Positions 7,976 through 16,293 of a stretch of DNA of 55,924 nucleotides are shown in pieces; position 1 is the first letter of the stretch; each line of letters opens with the position of its first letter. The position numbers and the translations under genes were made by a program. This DNA comes from UMGS973 sp045599945 (lineage in GTDB: Bacteria; Bacillota; Clostridia; Peptostreptococcales; Anaerovoracaceae). Where the stretch lies: contig JAZRWY010000037.1 in the NCBI GenBank assembly GCA_045599945.1, forward strand, positions 1 through 55,924, in the 5' to 3' direction. The notes below the pieces were generated by a model. The model did no database searches. It was not told where the DNA came from and saw nothing but the letters and a program-made list of their open reading frames with translations.

Positions 7976-9043
7976 TTAATTAAGAGTCTCACCAAACATT
8001 TCAAAAAGTGCAATATTTACATAATGGATCGACTTGTAGTTTCCTGTTTCAAGAAAATACTTTACTGCCAGATCAAACTGTGAGCATGGCGAAAATGCAT
8101 AGCCCGCGCGTGAAAGCAGGTCCTCCGCCTCAGGAACTGAAAGTCTAAGGCCTATGCATAGAGCCATGATTGTTGTCTTCTTAGGCGTATATCCCGGATT
8201 ATTCCTTATCTTGCTGAACACCTTCCGATCGATGTTCGACCTCTTATAGCATTCCGGATCAGATAAGCCTCTGGCATCAATCAGATCAAACAGAGTCTCC
8301 ATGAATGACTTTCCCGGATCAAACGGAGGAACCTCACTGTATGCGGCTCCGCAAGGCATTACAAGGTCCGCTTCCATATCTGCCGACATGGAACTCTCGA
8401 CAGCAGACTGGAGCGTTTCTGCTCTATCTGTCCCGGATAATCCTCTCCTCCTTGGTAAAATAGACCTAGAACGCTTGTAATCCTTGTTCGGATAGATTTC
8501 TTCACTCTTCTCCGCCACATAATTATCGTCAATGTATTCTGCTATGGATTCTGTCAGTTTCTTTGCTGCGCCAAGCATGCTTCCCCCAAAGAGAACAACA
8601 TATACATCCATGTCATGTTCTGAAAGAAAGCCTTCAATCTCTGAAACAGCAATTTCAAGAGCCTCCTCCTTCGGATATCTGAAGTTTCCGGATGACAGCA
8701 CAGGAAATGCCACAGACTTCATATCATGCTCAGCAGCCTTCTTCAGCGCATTCCTGTATGCCAGATGAAGATAATCCGCTTCTCCTTCGTTTCCTCCCTG
8801 CCATAGAGGCACCACTGCATGGAGAATATATTTCGCAGGCAGATGAAACCCGTCTGTTACTCTGCAGCCTCCCATCGGGCAGTATCCAATTCTTCTGCAT
8901 GCGGAAGAAAGCGCATCTCTTCCTGCTGCCTCATATATGGCTGTGCTTGCGCCAGGGCCTTCCATGAGAAGCTCATTCGCAGGAAGCACCACTGCGTCAA
9001 CTTCCATTTTTACAATATCATTTCTAACAAAATATATGGCCAT
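7976..9043 (-). CDS. Macro domain protein with C-terminal HTH-like domain
   Basis: A 355-residue cytoplasmic protein. Residues about 1-160 form a macro domain that binds or hydrolyses ADP-ribose derivatives: VDAVVLPAN with the substrate Asn, GPGASTAIYEAAG near 29-41, the GGCRVTDGFHLPAKYILHAV strand-loop, and the SSGNFRYP loop near 112-119. Residues about 180-235 are a linker rich in Ser and Arg. Residues about 245-300 resemble an XRE-type helix-turn-helix (SNIDRKVFSKIRNN, then ALCIGLRLSVPEAEDLLSRAGY), followed by a short helical tail. If the C-terminal part binds DNA, the protein could sense ADP-ribose and regulate transcription; this is inference. Upstream, GGAAAGGG precedes the ATG. Confidence 0.85.
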   Translation of the reverse strand: MAIYFVRNDIVKMEVDAVVLPANELLMEGPGASTAIYEAAGRDALSSACRRIGYCPMGGCRVTDGFHLPAKYILHAVVPLWQGGNEGEADYLHLAYRNALKKAAEHDMKSVAFPVLSSGNFRYPKEEALEIAVSEIEGFLSEHDMDVYVVLFGGSMLGAAKKLTESIAEYIDDNYVAEKSEEIYPNKDYKRSRSILPRRRGLSGTDRAETLQSAVESSMSADMEADLVMPCGAAYSEVPPFDPGKSFMETLFDLIDARGLSDPECYKRSNIDRKVFSKIRNNPGYTPKKTTIMALCIGLRLSVPEAEDLLSRAGYAFSPCSQFDLAVKYFLETGNYKSIHYVNIALFEMFGETLN

Positions 9044-9140
9044 TCGAAACCCTTTCCGTTCATCTCTTCAGCACCTGCTGCAGAACAACTACTCGTAAAA
9101 TATATATTAACATATTTCCGGTGATTTCTCCATATGCAAA

Positions 9141-9158
9141 GGACTGCCGAAGCAGTCC
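9141..9158 (-). terminator. Terminator of the symporter-ligase-radical SAM operon
   Basis: GGACTGC TTCG GCAGTCC on the minus strand: a 7-bp stem with the very stable TTCG tetraloop, followed by TTTGCATAT. It lies shortly after the radical SAM stop codon. Confidence 0.7.
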
Positions 9159-9165
9159 CTGAATA

Positions 9166-9762
9166 CTATCTTAATTTAAAATCTACGCCAAGCTCCTCAC
9201 ATTTCTTTCTGCAGGCTTCAATGGATTCTCTGCTGATTGCACTGGTTACAACAGAACATACCACATAAGGAACATGCTCCTTGGCATCCCTGATGAACTG
9301 GATCATTGCATCATATGACTTCTCTTCTCCAAAAATCGGATGACAGAGGTCATTGAACTTTTTTGCATCAGCCTCATTCATGCTAACATTTACTGCATCA
9401 ATGAGACCTTCAAGCATTGGCGCTGTCTTCTTCTCATTGATGAGATCGGATAGACCGATTGTGTTGATTCTTGTCTTTGTTCCGGGGTGGTTTTCCTTGA
9501 TGTATTTTGCTACTTCAAGAAGATCATCCAGTCTTTCTGTAGGCTCTCCATAGCCGCAGAATACGACTTCGCCGTAGTCATCCACGCCCCAGCTTTCAAG
9601 TTCAGCTGTAACCTCATCTACTGTAGGTTCTCTATCTAGAAACAGTGAATCTGCACTGCCAAGAGAATCTGCAAGATACTTGATGCAGAACTCACATCTC
9701 GTAGGACATCTGTTTGTAAGATTGACATAGAGTCCTCCGCAGTAATCATATACTACAGACAT
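9166..9762 (-). CDS. Radical SAM protein of the TatD-associated type
   Basis: A 198-residue radical SAM enzyme with the 4Fe-4S motif CPTRCEFC (C-x3-C-x2-C, near residues 19-26), a GYGEPTERL loop for SAM binding and a VNVSMNEAD strand. Sequence and length match the family named for its usual link to TatD-type nucleases (TIGR04038 by my recognition). The reaction is unknown. No tatD gene is visible in this window. It is the last gene of a three-gene operon, two bases after the acyl-CoA ligase stop, so it would be made under T-box control together with the ligase and the symporter. Confidence 0.85.
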   Translation of the reverse strand: MSVVYDYCGGLYVNLTNRCPTRCEFCIKYLADSLGSADSLFLDREPTVDEVTAELESWGVDDYGEVVFCGYGEPTERLDDLLEVAKYIKENHPGTKTRINTIGLSDLINEKKTAPMLEGLIDAVNVSMNEADAKKFNDLCHPIFGEEKSYDAMIQFIRDAKEHVPYVVCSVVTSAISRESIEACRKKCEELGVDFKLR

Positions 9763-9764
9763 TT

Positions 9765-11399
9765 CTAGCTCCTGTTCTGCTGATCAACAATGTTGATCGA
9801 GCCATAGCGTTCTCTGAGTACCGGCTTTTCAATCTTTCCTGTCGGATTTCTTGGAACATCGGCAAAGATGATCTTATGCGGTCTCTTGTATCTCGGAAGT
9901 TCCAGGCAGAATTCATTCACTGCATCCTCGGAAAGGCTGTGTCCTTCCTTGATCTGAATAATTGCTGCAGATATTTCTCCCAGTCTGCTGTCAGGTACGC
10001 CGATTACGGCGCAGTCCGAAATATCGTCGTTCTTTCTGAGGAAGTTTTCTATCTGTACCGGATAGATATTTTCTCCGCCGGAAATGATTACATCCTTCTT
10101 TCTGTCTACAAGGAAGATGAATCCCTCAGGATCCTCGTATGCCATGTCTCCGGTCATGAGCCAGCCGTCATACAGGGTCTCCCTGGTTGCCTGCTCATCA
10201 TGATAATAGCATTTCATGACTCCTGGACCTCTGACTGCAAGTTCTCCTACTTCGCCCTTCTTTACAAGGCCTCTTGCTTCATCCACAATCTTTACTTCCC
10301 AGCCAAAGCCAGCTTTTCCGATTGCTCCTACCTTATGGATGTTTTCAACACCAAGGTGAACGCATCCAGGTCCTATGGATTCCGAAAGACCATAATTTGT
10401 ATCATACTGATGTTCCGGGAAATATTCCTTCCATCTCTTGATCAGGGATGCCGGTACCGGCTGGGCACCGATGTGCATGAGTCTTAACTGGTCCAGATGG
10501 AAATCTTCAATTCTCAGATCTTCTCTGTCCAAAGCATCTAAAATATCCTGACACCATGGAACAAGGAGCCAGATGATTGTACATTTCTCTTCCGATACAG
10601 CCTTTAATATCCACTCCGGCTTGGTTCCTCTCAGAAGAACTGCTTTACCCCCGGTGATGAGAGAACCGAACCAGTGCATCTTTGCTCCCGTATGGTAAAG
10701 AGGCGGAATGCATAGGAATACGTCATCCTTTGTCTGGCCATGGTGTGCCTGCTCTACCTTGCATGAATGAAGAAGCGATCTGTGTTCATGAAGGATTGCC
10801 TTTGGAAAACCTGTGGTTCCTGATGAGAAATAGATTGCTCCATCGTCCGAATCTTTCAGATCAATCTGCGGCGTTCTGGATGAGCAGTAATCTATGAGTT
10901 CTTCATAGCTTTCCGCAAAAGAAGGACAGTCCTCTCCGGCGTAAAGCATGAGTCTTACATCTGTAAGCCTGTCGCAGATTTCTTCCATGCGGCCTACAAA
11001 TTCAGGGCCAAATACAATGGCATCCACGTCAGCGAGCTTACAGCAGTATTTGATCTCCTCTGCTGTATATCTGAAGTTCAGAGGTACTACTACTGCACCC
11101 GTCTTTAAGATTCCGAAATAAATCGGCAGCCATTCGATGCAGTTCATCATCAGGATTGCAACCTTGTCGCCTTTTCTTATTCCTCTGGAAAGAAGAAGGT
11201 TTGCTGTTCTGTTTGCCTGAACATTAAACTCTCCCCATGTGATTTCTTTTCTGAATCTTCCTTTTGATGAAGATTCAATCAGAGAATATTCTCTCCATGT
11301 CATCCTTGGTTTTTCATCCGCACCGGGATTGATTTCTACAAGCGCCACGTCATTGGTAAAAAGCGTAGCATTATGTTCTAATAGACTTGTGATTGGCAT
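9765..11399 (-). CDS. Acyl-CoA synthetase / AMP-dependent acid-CoA ligase
   Basis: A 544-residue class I adenylate-forming enzyme that activates a carboxylic acid to acyl-AMP and then the CoA thioester. Motifs appear in order: the P-loop-like YFSSGTTGFPKA near residues 189-200, YGLSES near 335, GWLMTGDMAYED near 415, DRKKDVIISGGENIYP near 430 and PRNPTGKIEK near 517, which holds the catalytic Lys. The acid substrate cannot be named; position behind a transporter and a likely tyrosine T-box makes an aromatic or amino-acid-derived acid conceivable, but this is inference. A strong AAGGAG site precedes the ATG, 14 bases after the symporter stop. Confidence 0.9.
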   Translation of the reverse strand: MPITSLLEHNATLFTNDVALVEINPGADEKPRMTWREYSLIESSSKGRFRKEITWGEFNVQANRTANLLLSRGIRKGDKVAILMMNCIEWLPIYFGILKTGAVVVPLNFRYTAEEIKYCCKLADVDAIVFGPEFVGRMEEICDRLTDVRLMLYAGEDCPSFAESYEELIDYCSSRTPQIDLKDSDDGAIYFSSGTTGFPKAILHEHRSLLHSCKVEQAHHGQTKDDVFLCIPPLYHTGAKMHWFGSLITGGKAVLLRGTKPEWILKAVSEEKCTIIWLLVPWCQDILDALDREDLRIEDFHLDQLRLMHIGAQPVPASLIKRWKEYFPEHQYDTNYGLSESIGPGCVHLGVENIHKVGAIGKAGFGWEVKIVDEARGLVKKGEVGELAVRGPGVMKCYYHDEQATRETLYDGWLMTGDMAYEDPEGFIFLVDRKKDVIISGGENIYPVQIENFLRKNDDISDCAVIGVPDSRLGEISAAIIQIKEGHSLSEDAVNEFCLELPRYKRPHKIIFADVPRNPTGKIEKPVLRERYGSINIVDQQNRS

Positions 11400-11413
11400 T
11401 TTCTTTTATCTCC

Positions 11414-12946
11414 TTATTTAAAAACTTCTTTCAAAAAGTTATCATCCGGTTTCTTTGTGAACATGCTTACAGCCGGTACCACCGCCATGGATACTGCCAT
11501 GGCCAGTACGCCTAGGGTTACTGCATGTCCGACAGCCAGCGAAAAACCTCCCTGAACTGTGTATATGATGGTTGGAACGGCAACTGTAGCAAATCCTCCG
11601 ATGAGACCTGCCCATGCTCCGGCCTTCGTGGTTCCTCTCCATAAGATGCCCCATACATACGGTCCGATGAAACAGCCTGCAACAACGCCCCATGAGAAAC
11701 TCATGATATTCACAATGATGGAAATATTCAGCGTTGCAAAGATGAATGAGCATGCTATGAAAATGAAACATAATGCTCTTGTCAGTATCATCTGGTTCTT
11801 TCCGCCAAATCCCTTCCTGAAGAAAGGCACCAGATCGACAGATATTGCCGAACTTGATGAAAGTACAATGCCGGAAAGGGTCGACATGGATGCTGAGAAC
11901 AACAATATAATTATAACTGCTAAAATAATGATTGTAAATGTATTGCTGCCAAGCGCCTTCAAAAGCATGGATGGAATGACACCGTCATGACCGGCTTCAG
12001 GCAGCTGATTATCCAGAATCAGTCTGGAGCAGGTTCCTGTCATGTATGCACCGCATCCGATAATGGCACAGAACAGGGTGGAAATGATGGTTGCCTGCTT
12101 AATCGCAGGACCTTCCTTGATTGCATAGTATTTGGATACCATCTGCGGAAGCCCCCATACACCAAAGGATGTAAGCAGGATATTTGTTGCAAGGAATTTC
12201 CTCGAATCTCCTCCCCAGAAGTTGGTGAGCTGCCCGCCTGTAATGCCATCTCCGTTATCTGTAATGGCAGCCAGCCTATGGAAGCCTTCAGCAAACCCGC
12301 CTACAGCATCGCTGTTTACTACTACTGCGACCATGGCAATGATACCGACAACCATGATGACTCCCTGAATGAAATCCGTATATGCTGATGCCATATATCC
12401 TCCCAGTACCAGATAGATTGCTGTCAGCACTGCTATTGCAAACATGACCCAGTTCGGCGATAGATGCGGAAATACTCCTGCAAACATGGAGCCCAGTCCC
12501 TTGTATACAGCTGCAGAATACGGAACAAGGAAAATGAAGATAATCAGCGCAGCTATCACTTTAAACTTGTCTGAATCAAATCTTGCTTCGAAAAATTCGG
12601 GCATTGTCTTGGCATTCAGCGCATGTGTCATTTTTCTTGTCTTTCTTGCAAGCAGAAGCCACGAAAGAAGACATCCAAAGACGGCATTTCCAACGCCGAT
12701 CCAGATGCATCCTACGCCGATGTCCCAGCCATGCTTACCGGCATAGCCTACGAATATGACAGCTGAAAAATATGCTGTCCCGTAGGAAAAAGCCGCCACC
12801 CAGCCGGGTATGTTTCTGCCGCCGAGCAGGAATCCGTCAATATTTTTTACTTTTCTGTAGCTTGATATGCCTATGACGATCATGGCCATCGCAAACAGTA
12901 CAAAAGCTACAATTGTCACTGTCTGAATCAGTTTTAGATTATCCAT
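11414..12946 (-). CDS. Sodium:solute symporter family transporter
   Basis: A 510-residue inner-membrane carrier of the SSS (PutP/PanF-like) family with about 13 hydrophobic segments. Family features: SYRKVKNIDGFLLGGRNIPGW after the first helix, FSYGTAYFSAVIFVGYAG, the GGYMASAYTDFIQGVIM segment near the middle, and SASMSTLSGIVLSSSSAIS near residue 355. The start is the ATG at 12946, five bases after a perfect AAGGAGGT; the frame extends upstream but into leader sequence. It is the first gene of the operon and lies behind a T-box leader, so it should be induced when a particular tRNA is uncharged, pointing to amino-acid uptake. The SSS sequence alone does not reveal the substrate. Confidence 0.9.
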   Translation of the reverse strand: MDNLKLIQTVTIVAFVLFAMAMIVIGISSYRKVKNIDGFLLGGRNIPGWVAAFSYGTAYFSAVIFVGYAGKHGWDIGVGCIWIGVGNAVFGCLLSWLLLARKTRKMTHALNAKTMPEFFEARFDSDKFKVIAALIIFIFLVPYSAAVYKGLGSMFAGVFPHLSPNWVMFAIAVLTAIYLVLGGYMASAYTDFIQGVIMVVGIIAMVAVVVNSDAVGGFAEGFHRLAAITDNGDGITGGQLTNFWGGDSRKFLATNILLTSFGVWGLPQMVSKYYAIKEGPAIKQATIISTLFCAIIGCGAYMTGTCSRLILDNQLPEAGHDGVIPSMLLKALGSNTFTIIILAVIIILLFSASMSTLSGIVLSSSSAISVDLVPFFRKGFGGKNQMILTRALCFIFIACSFIFATLNISIIVNIMSFSWGVVAGCFIGPYVWGILWRGTTKAGAWAGLIGGFATVAVPTIIYTVQGGFSLAVGHAVTLGVLAMAVSMAVVPAVSMFTKKPDDNFLKEVFK

Positions 12947-12984
12947 AAAGACCTCCTTGACATTACTGTTAAGGATGAGAATAT

Positions 12985-13262
12985 GTACAAAAAAATCGCC
13001 CTCATACAGAGGGCGAATATTCCGCGTTACCACCTCAATTTACCTATACCTCACAGTATAAGCCTTAACAGGTACGTCACTTTCATGATTATACCTTCGC
13101 GCTGTAACGGGCGCTCCCCGTCTGACCCTACTGCACTGTTCAGGTCAGCAGCTCCAGGATGTATTCACAAAAGACAACTACGCGCGCTCTCACCATACGG
13201 CAACTCTCTGTTCAGTCTCTCAATTGCTACTAATTCCCTTCATAGCCTTATCTATTTACTTG
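12985..13262 (-). ncRNA. T-box leader, probable tyrosine (UAC) specifier
   Basis: Minus-strand leader of the symporter operon. The conserved T-box AGGTGGTAACGCGG is at 13035-13022 and is followed by a terminator stem CGCCCTC/GAGGGCG (13015-12997) with a T run. Upstream are the Stem I landmarks: AGTA in the specifier-loop 5' side, AGAGAG, and on the return strand GAA directly followed by TAC and A (TAC at 13163-13161). The AGTA/GAA loop-E pair and the A after the triplet make UAC the best specifier, i.e. tRNA-Tyr. The bulge TGGT would pair with an ACCA end, compatible with discriminator A. T-box identity is firm; the specifier was placed by hand. Confidence 0.88.
12997..13015 (-). terminator. 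T-box terminator hairpin
   Basis: CGCCCTC, loop TGTAT, GAGGGCG, then seven T residues on the minus strand. This is the regulated terminator of the T-box, competing with the antiterminator that contains the AGGTGGTAACGCGG element. Confidence 0.88.
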
Positions 13263-13268
13263 TCCTAG

Positions 13269-13297
13269 ATTATACATAAAGCAAAAGTATCTGTCAA
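13269..13297 (-). promoter_or_regulatory. Consensus promoter of the T-box operon
   Basis: TTGACA (13297-13292), a 17-base spacer and TATAAT (13274-13269) on the minus strand, a perfect sigma-A promoter. A start about seven bases on gives a leader of roughly 320 nt before the symporter ATG, consistent with constitutive initiation and control by attenuation. Confidence 0.92.
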
Positions 13298-13351
13298 CTA
13301 TTTTTGTTGTTTTCAACAAGAAATTTTCAATAATTTATATTCTTTTCACAA

Positions 13352-15706
13352 TCAGATGAAAATGGATCCGGCAAGAAATACGATGAGTGAAACCGCCCAT
13401 GCAATGACGCACTGCCCTGCCACCATGATGATGGCCCATTTCATTCCCAGCTCCTTCTTTACGCTTGCAATGGCTGCAACGCACGGCGTATACAGCAGAC
13501 AGAAGGAAAGCAGCGAAAGCGTAGCCAGCGGGCTTAGGATTCCGGCAAGACCTGCTCCTGTTCCGCAAAGCACGCTAAGGGTAGAAACAACACTCTCCTT
13601 GCTCATGAATCCGGAAATAAGGGCGGTTACTACCATCCAGTTCCCAAATCCCTGCAGGGTAAATACCGGCGAAATGGCTCCCGCTATGATTGCCAGCATG
13701 GACTCATCCGTAGATTCTACCATGACCAGATGAAAATCAAATGACTGAAGAAACCATATGATGATTGAGGCAAGGAAGATTACAGTAAATGCTCTCTTAA
13801 TAAAATCCCATGCTTTATCCCACAGAAGATGGAGTACATTTTTGGCACCAGGCATCCTATAGTCCGGCAGTTCCATGACAAACGGAACCGCTTCACCCTT
13901 AAAAACAGTACCTTTGGTAACTACTGCAGTCATCAGACCTGTAGCAATCCCCAGAAGATAAAGACAGACAACAATCAGGCCGGCTCTGTCCGGAAAGAAG
14001 GCTGCAGTAAAGAAGCCATAGACCGGAAGTTTTGCCGTACAGCTCATGAACGGTGTAAGCATGATGGTCATTTTTCTATCTCTTGCCGACGGCAGCGTTC
14101 TTGCTGACATGATTGCCGGTACGGAACATCCAAAGCCAATGAGAAGCGGCACAATGGATCTTCCGGATAGTCCGATCTTTCGCAGCGGCTTGTCCATGAT
14201 AAAAGCCACTCTCGCCATATATCCACTGTCCTCAAGCAGGGACAGAAAGAAAAACAGAACAATGATCAGCGGAACAAAAGACAGAATGCTCCCTACTCCT
14301 GCAAAGGCCCCGTCAATGATCAGGGAATGGAGCGGCGCAGAAACATCTGCTGCTTGAAGTGCATGATCGGTAAGGTCCGTGATCCAGCCGATGAATCCGG
14401 CAAGTTTACGCTGCCCCCATGCTCCGATGAGGCTGAAGGTAAGATAAAATACCAGCCCCATGATAGCAATAAAAGCAGGAATTGCAGTGAGTTTTCCGGT
14501 TAGAATGCGATCCAGTTTCAATGTTCTTTTATGTTCTATGCTTGTACCAGGATGAATCACTGTATGTCTGCACAGATTATGGATGAAGGAATATCTCATG
14601 TCTGCCATGGCTGCTGCCCGGTCCAGACTTCTCTCTTCTTCCATCTGCACGATGATATGTTCAATCATTTCCTTTTCGTTTTCCGAAAGCTGCAGCGCTG
14701 TTTCAACAAGGGAGTCCCCTTCAATCAGCTTCCCGGCTGCAAATCTGACAGGAATATCCGCTTCTGCTGCATGATCCTCTATCAGGTGCATGATGCCATG
14801 GATGGCTCTATGTACTGCACCTCCCTCATGATCGTTTCTGCAGAAATCCGTTCTTCCCGGTTTTTCCTGAAAGCGCGCAATATGCATGGCATGCTTCATC
14901 AGTTCATCCACACCTTCATTCCGAATGGCAGATATAGGAACAACCGGGATCCCCAGCATTTCTTCCATTTCATTGATCAGGATGGTGCCGCCGTTGGTCT
15001 TGACTTCATCCATCATGTTAAGCGCAAGAACAATCGGAATTTCAAGCTCCATCAGCTGAAGTGTCAGATAAAGGTTTCTCTCGATATTCATTGCGTCCAC
15101 AACATTAATGATACAGTCCGGCTTTACTGGAATCAGATGCTGCCTGGAAATGATTTCTCTGGATGTATATGGGGAAAGAGAATAAATGCCGGGAAGGTCA
15201 ATCACTTTCGCATGCTCCCATCCCTTGATTTCATGCTCGGTTTCCTCTACAGTAACTCCCGGAAAATTGCCTACATGCTGATTTTCTCCGGTCAATTGAT
15301 TAAAGAGTGCAGTTTTTCCGCTGTTCTCATTACCTGCTATGACAAAGGTAAGGTCCTGATCTCCGGGAAGCGGATTCTCTTCTGCTTTCACATGATATTT
15401 TCCTTCTTCACCAAGGCCGGGATGAGTACTGTGGGCATCTCGAATTGCAGCATCATGGTTGTTGACAGAAACGGTACGTTCCTCTATTTCTTCAATCTGT
15501 ATGTTTTTTGCATCTGCAAGACGAAGCGTAAGGGAGTATCCTTCAATCTCAATCTCAAGCGGATCACCCATTGGCGCATATTTCAATGCGGTAAGCTCTG
15601 CGCCCGGAATAACGCCGAGATCCAGCATATGCTGACGAAGATTCTTCTCTCCTCCTACAGCAACTACTCTTGCAGATTTTTCTATCTTTAACTCGTTTAA
15701 AAACAT
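13352..15706 (-). CDS. feoB: Fused FeoA-FeoB ferrous iron transporter
   Basis: A 784-residue inner-membrane Fe(II) importer. Residues about 1-75 are a FeoA (SH3-like) domain, normally a separate protein. Residues about 125-290 are the G domain: Walker A GNENSGKTALFNQ, G2 region GNFPGVTVEE, G3 DLPGIYSL and G4 NMMD. After about residue 400 come the membrane domain helices with two GATE-like halves, including PLLIGFGCSVPAIMSARTLP and TPFMSCTAKLPVYG, which carry the conserved Cys residues of the pore. The gene is transcribed alone, with two DtxR-type palindromes between promoter and ATG, so repression by iron is expected. Typical of anaerobes living with Fe(II). Confidence 0.96.
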   Translation of the reverse strand: MFLNELKIEKSARVVAVGGEKNLRQHMLDLGVIPGAELTALKYAPMGDPLEIEIEGYSLTLRLADAKNIQIEEIEERTVSVNNHDAAIRDAHSTHPGLGEEGKYHVKAEENPLPGDQDLTFVIAGNENSGKTALFNQLTGENQHVGNFPGVTVEETEHEIKGWEHAKVIDLPGIYSLSPYTSREIISRQHLIPVKPDCIINVVDAMNIERNLYLTLQLMELEIPIVLALNMMDEVKTNGGTILINEMEEMLGIPVVPISAIRNEGVDELMKHAMHIARFQEKPGRTDFCRNDHEGGAVHRAIHGIMHLIEDHAAEADIPVRFAAGKLIEGDSLVETALQLSENEKEMIEHIIVQMEEERSLDRAAAMADMRYSFIHNLCRHTVIHPGTSIEHKRTLKLDRILTGKLTAIPAFIAIMGLVFYLTFSLIGAWGQRKLAGFIGWITDLTDHALQAADVSAPLHSLIIDGAFAGVGSILSFVPLIIVLFFFLSLLEDSGYMARVAFIMDKPLRKIGLSGRSIVPLLIGFGCSVPAIMSARTLPSARDRKMTIMLTPFMSCTAKLPVYGFFTAAFFPDRAGLIVVCLYLLGIATGLMTAVVTKGTVFKGEAVPFVMELPDYRMPGAKNVLHLLWDKAWDFIKRAFTVIFLASIIIWFLQSFDFHLVMVESTDESMLAIIAGAISPVFTLQGFGNWMVVTALISGFMSKESVVSTLSVLCGTGAGLAGILSPLATLSLLSFCLLYTPCVAAIASVKKELGMKWAIIMVAGQCVIAWAVSLIVFLAGSIFI

Positions 15707-15719
15707 ATTTCCTCACTCG

Positions 15720-15735
15720 GTTAGCCTATGCTAAC
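15720..15735. promoter_or_regulatory. Iron-repressor binding site (proximal feo box)
   Basis: GTTAGCCTATGCTAAC, an almost perfect palindrome (arms GTTAGC/GCTAAC) of the DtxR/IdeR type, 14 bases upstream of the feoB ATG. It overlaps the ribosome-binding region. Confidence 0.75.
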
Positions 15736-15752
15736 TCAAAACCAATAAAACA

Positions 15753-15768
15753 GTTAGCGTATGCTAAC
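15753..15768. promoter_or_regulatory. Iron-repressor binding site (distal feo box)
   Basis: GTTAGCGTATGCTAAC, same arms as the proximal site, centred 33 bp (about three helical turns) from it. It lies just downstream of the -10 box and would cover the transcription start. Confidence 0.78.
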
Positions 15769-15777
15769 TTAATATAT

Positions 15778-15806
15778 ATCATATACTGATTTATGCCTGA
15801 TGTCAA
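15778..15806 (-). promoter_or_regulatory. feoB promoter
   Basis: TTGACA (15806-15801), 17-base spacer, TATGAT (15783-15778) on the minus strand. The -35 box directly abuts the T run of the upstream gene's terminator. Confidence 0.85.
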
Positions 15807-15813
15807 CAAAAAA

Positions 15814-15832
15814 CCTCCAGCTGGGCTGGAGG
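15814..15832 (-). terminator. Terminator of the zinc-ribbon/J-domain/DUF5685 operon
   Basis: CCTCCAGC paired with GCTGGAGG, followed by TTTTTT on the minus strand, nine bases after the stop codon of the zinc-ribbon gene. Confidence 0.88.
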
Positions 15833-15841
15833 AATTTCACT

Positions 15842-16279
15842 CTAGACAAGCGTTTCAAACTGCTTCGTACATCTTGGGCAAGTCACTCGAATCCGTCCTT
15901 TGCCGTTTGGCGCTCTCATTTTCTGCCCGCATTCCGGACAGTTGAAATATCTATATACCACATTGGTAGTCGTTTTTGTCTTTTGACCGGCAGGCCGGTT
16001 TTTTGTCTTCTTCTGCCTGTTTTTCCCCGGATTCTTAAAACGCATCCAGATGGAAAGGAATTTTTCATTCTCCTGATATCTCTTTGGGATGTTTCTGGAC
16101 ATGAAACGAAATACCTGATATGCCAGTATGAAAATGGAGGCATAATAAATGATGCCGTTTTTTATAAAAGAAGATAAGATGGAAAGAATGATTGCAAGAA
16201 CCAGAAGAAAAATGCCAAACTCGTCATTTCCTCTTCTTCCTCTCATGAATTCCATAAATCTCATTCCAAAATTATTCAT
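15842..16279 (-). CDS. Membrane protein with C-terminal zinc ribbon
   Basis: A 145-residue protein of unknown function. Residues about 20-60 hold two hydrophobic helices (GIFLLVLAIILSILSS; GIIYYASIFILAYQVF). A strongly basic linker (GKNRQKKTKNR) follows, then a zinc ribbon at residues about 113-137 with two CxxC knuckles (CPECG, CPRCT). It sits 14 bases after a J-domain gene and shares its terminator, so it probably works with that protein. The basic linker suggests the ribbon stays in the cytoplasm. Ribosome site GGAGAG supports the ATG at 16279. Confidence 0.83.
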   Translation of the reverse strand: MNNFGMRFMEFMRGRRGNDEFGIFLLVLAIILSILSSFIKNGIIYYASIFILAYQVFRFMSRNIPKRYQENEKFLSIWMRFKNPGKNRQKKTKNRPAGQKTKTTTNVVYRYFNCPECGQKMRAPNGKGRIRVTCPRCTKQFETLV

Positions 16280-16293
16280 AGACTACTCTCCTG

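Noticed and set aside
6436..9043. DarT-DarG-like toxin-antitoxin
   Set aside because: A macro domain and an ADP-ribosylglycohydrolase are present, but no ADP-ribosyltransferase toxin is encoded nearby.
12947..13033. Longer N-terminus of the symporter
   Set aside because: These codons coincide with the T-box terminator and the ribosome site, so they belong to the leader RNA.
14531..15691. Long open frame on the plus strand opposite feoB
   Set aside because: It is antisense to a clear FeoA-FeoB sequence, lacks a ribosome site and resembles no protein. Third-position bias explains such open antisense frames here.
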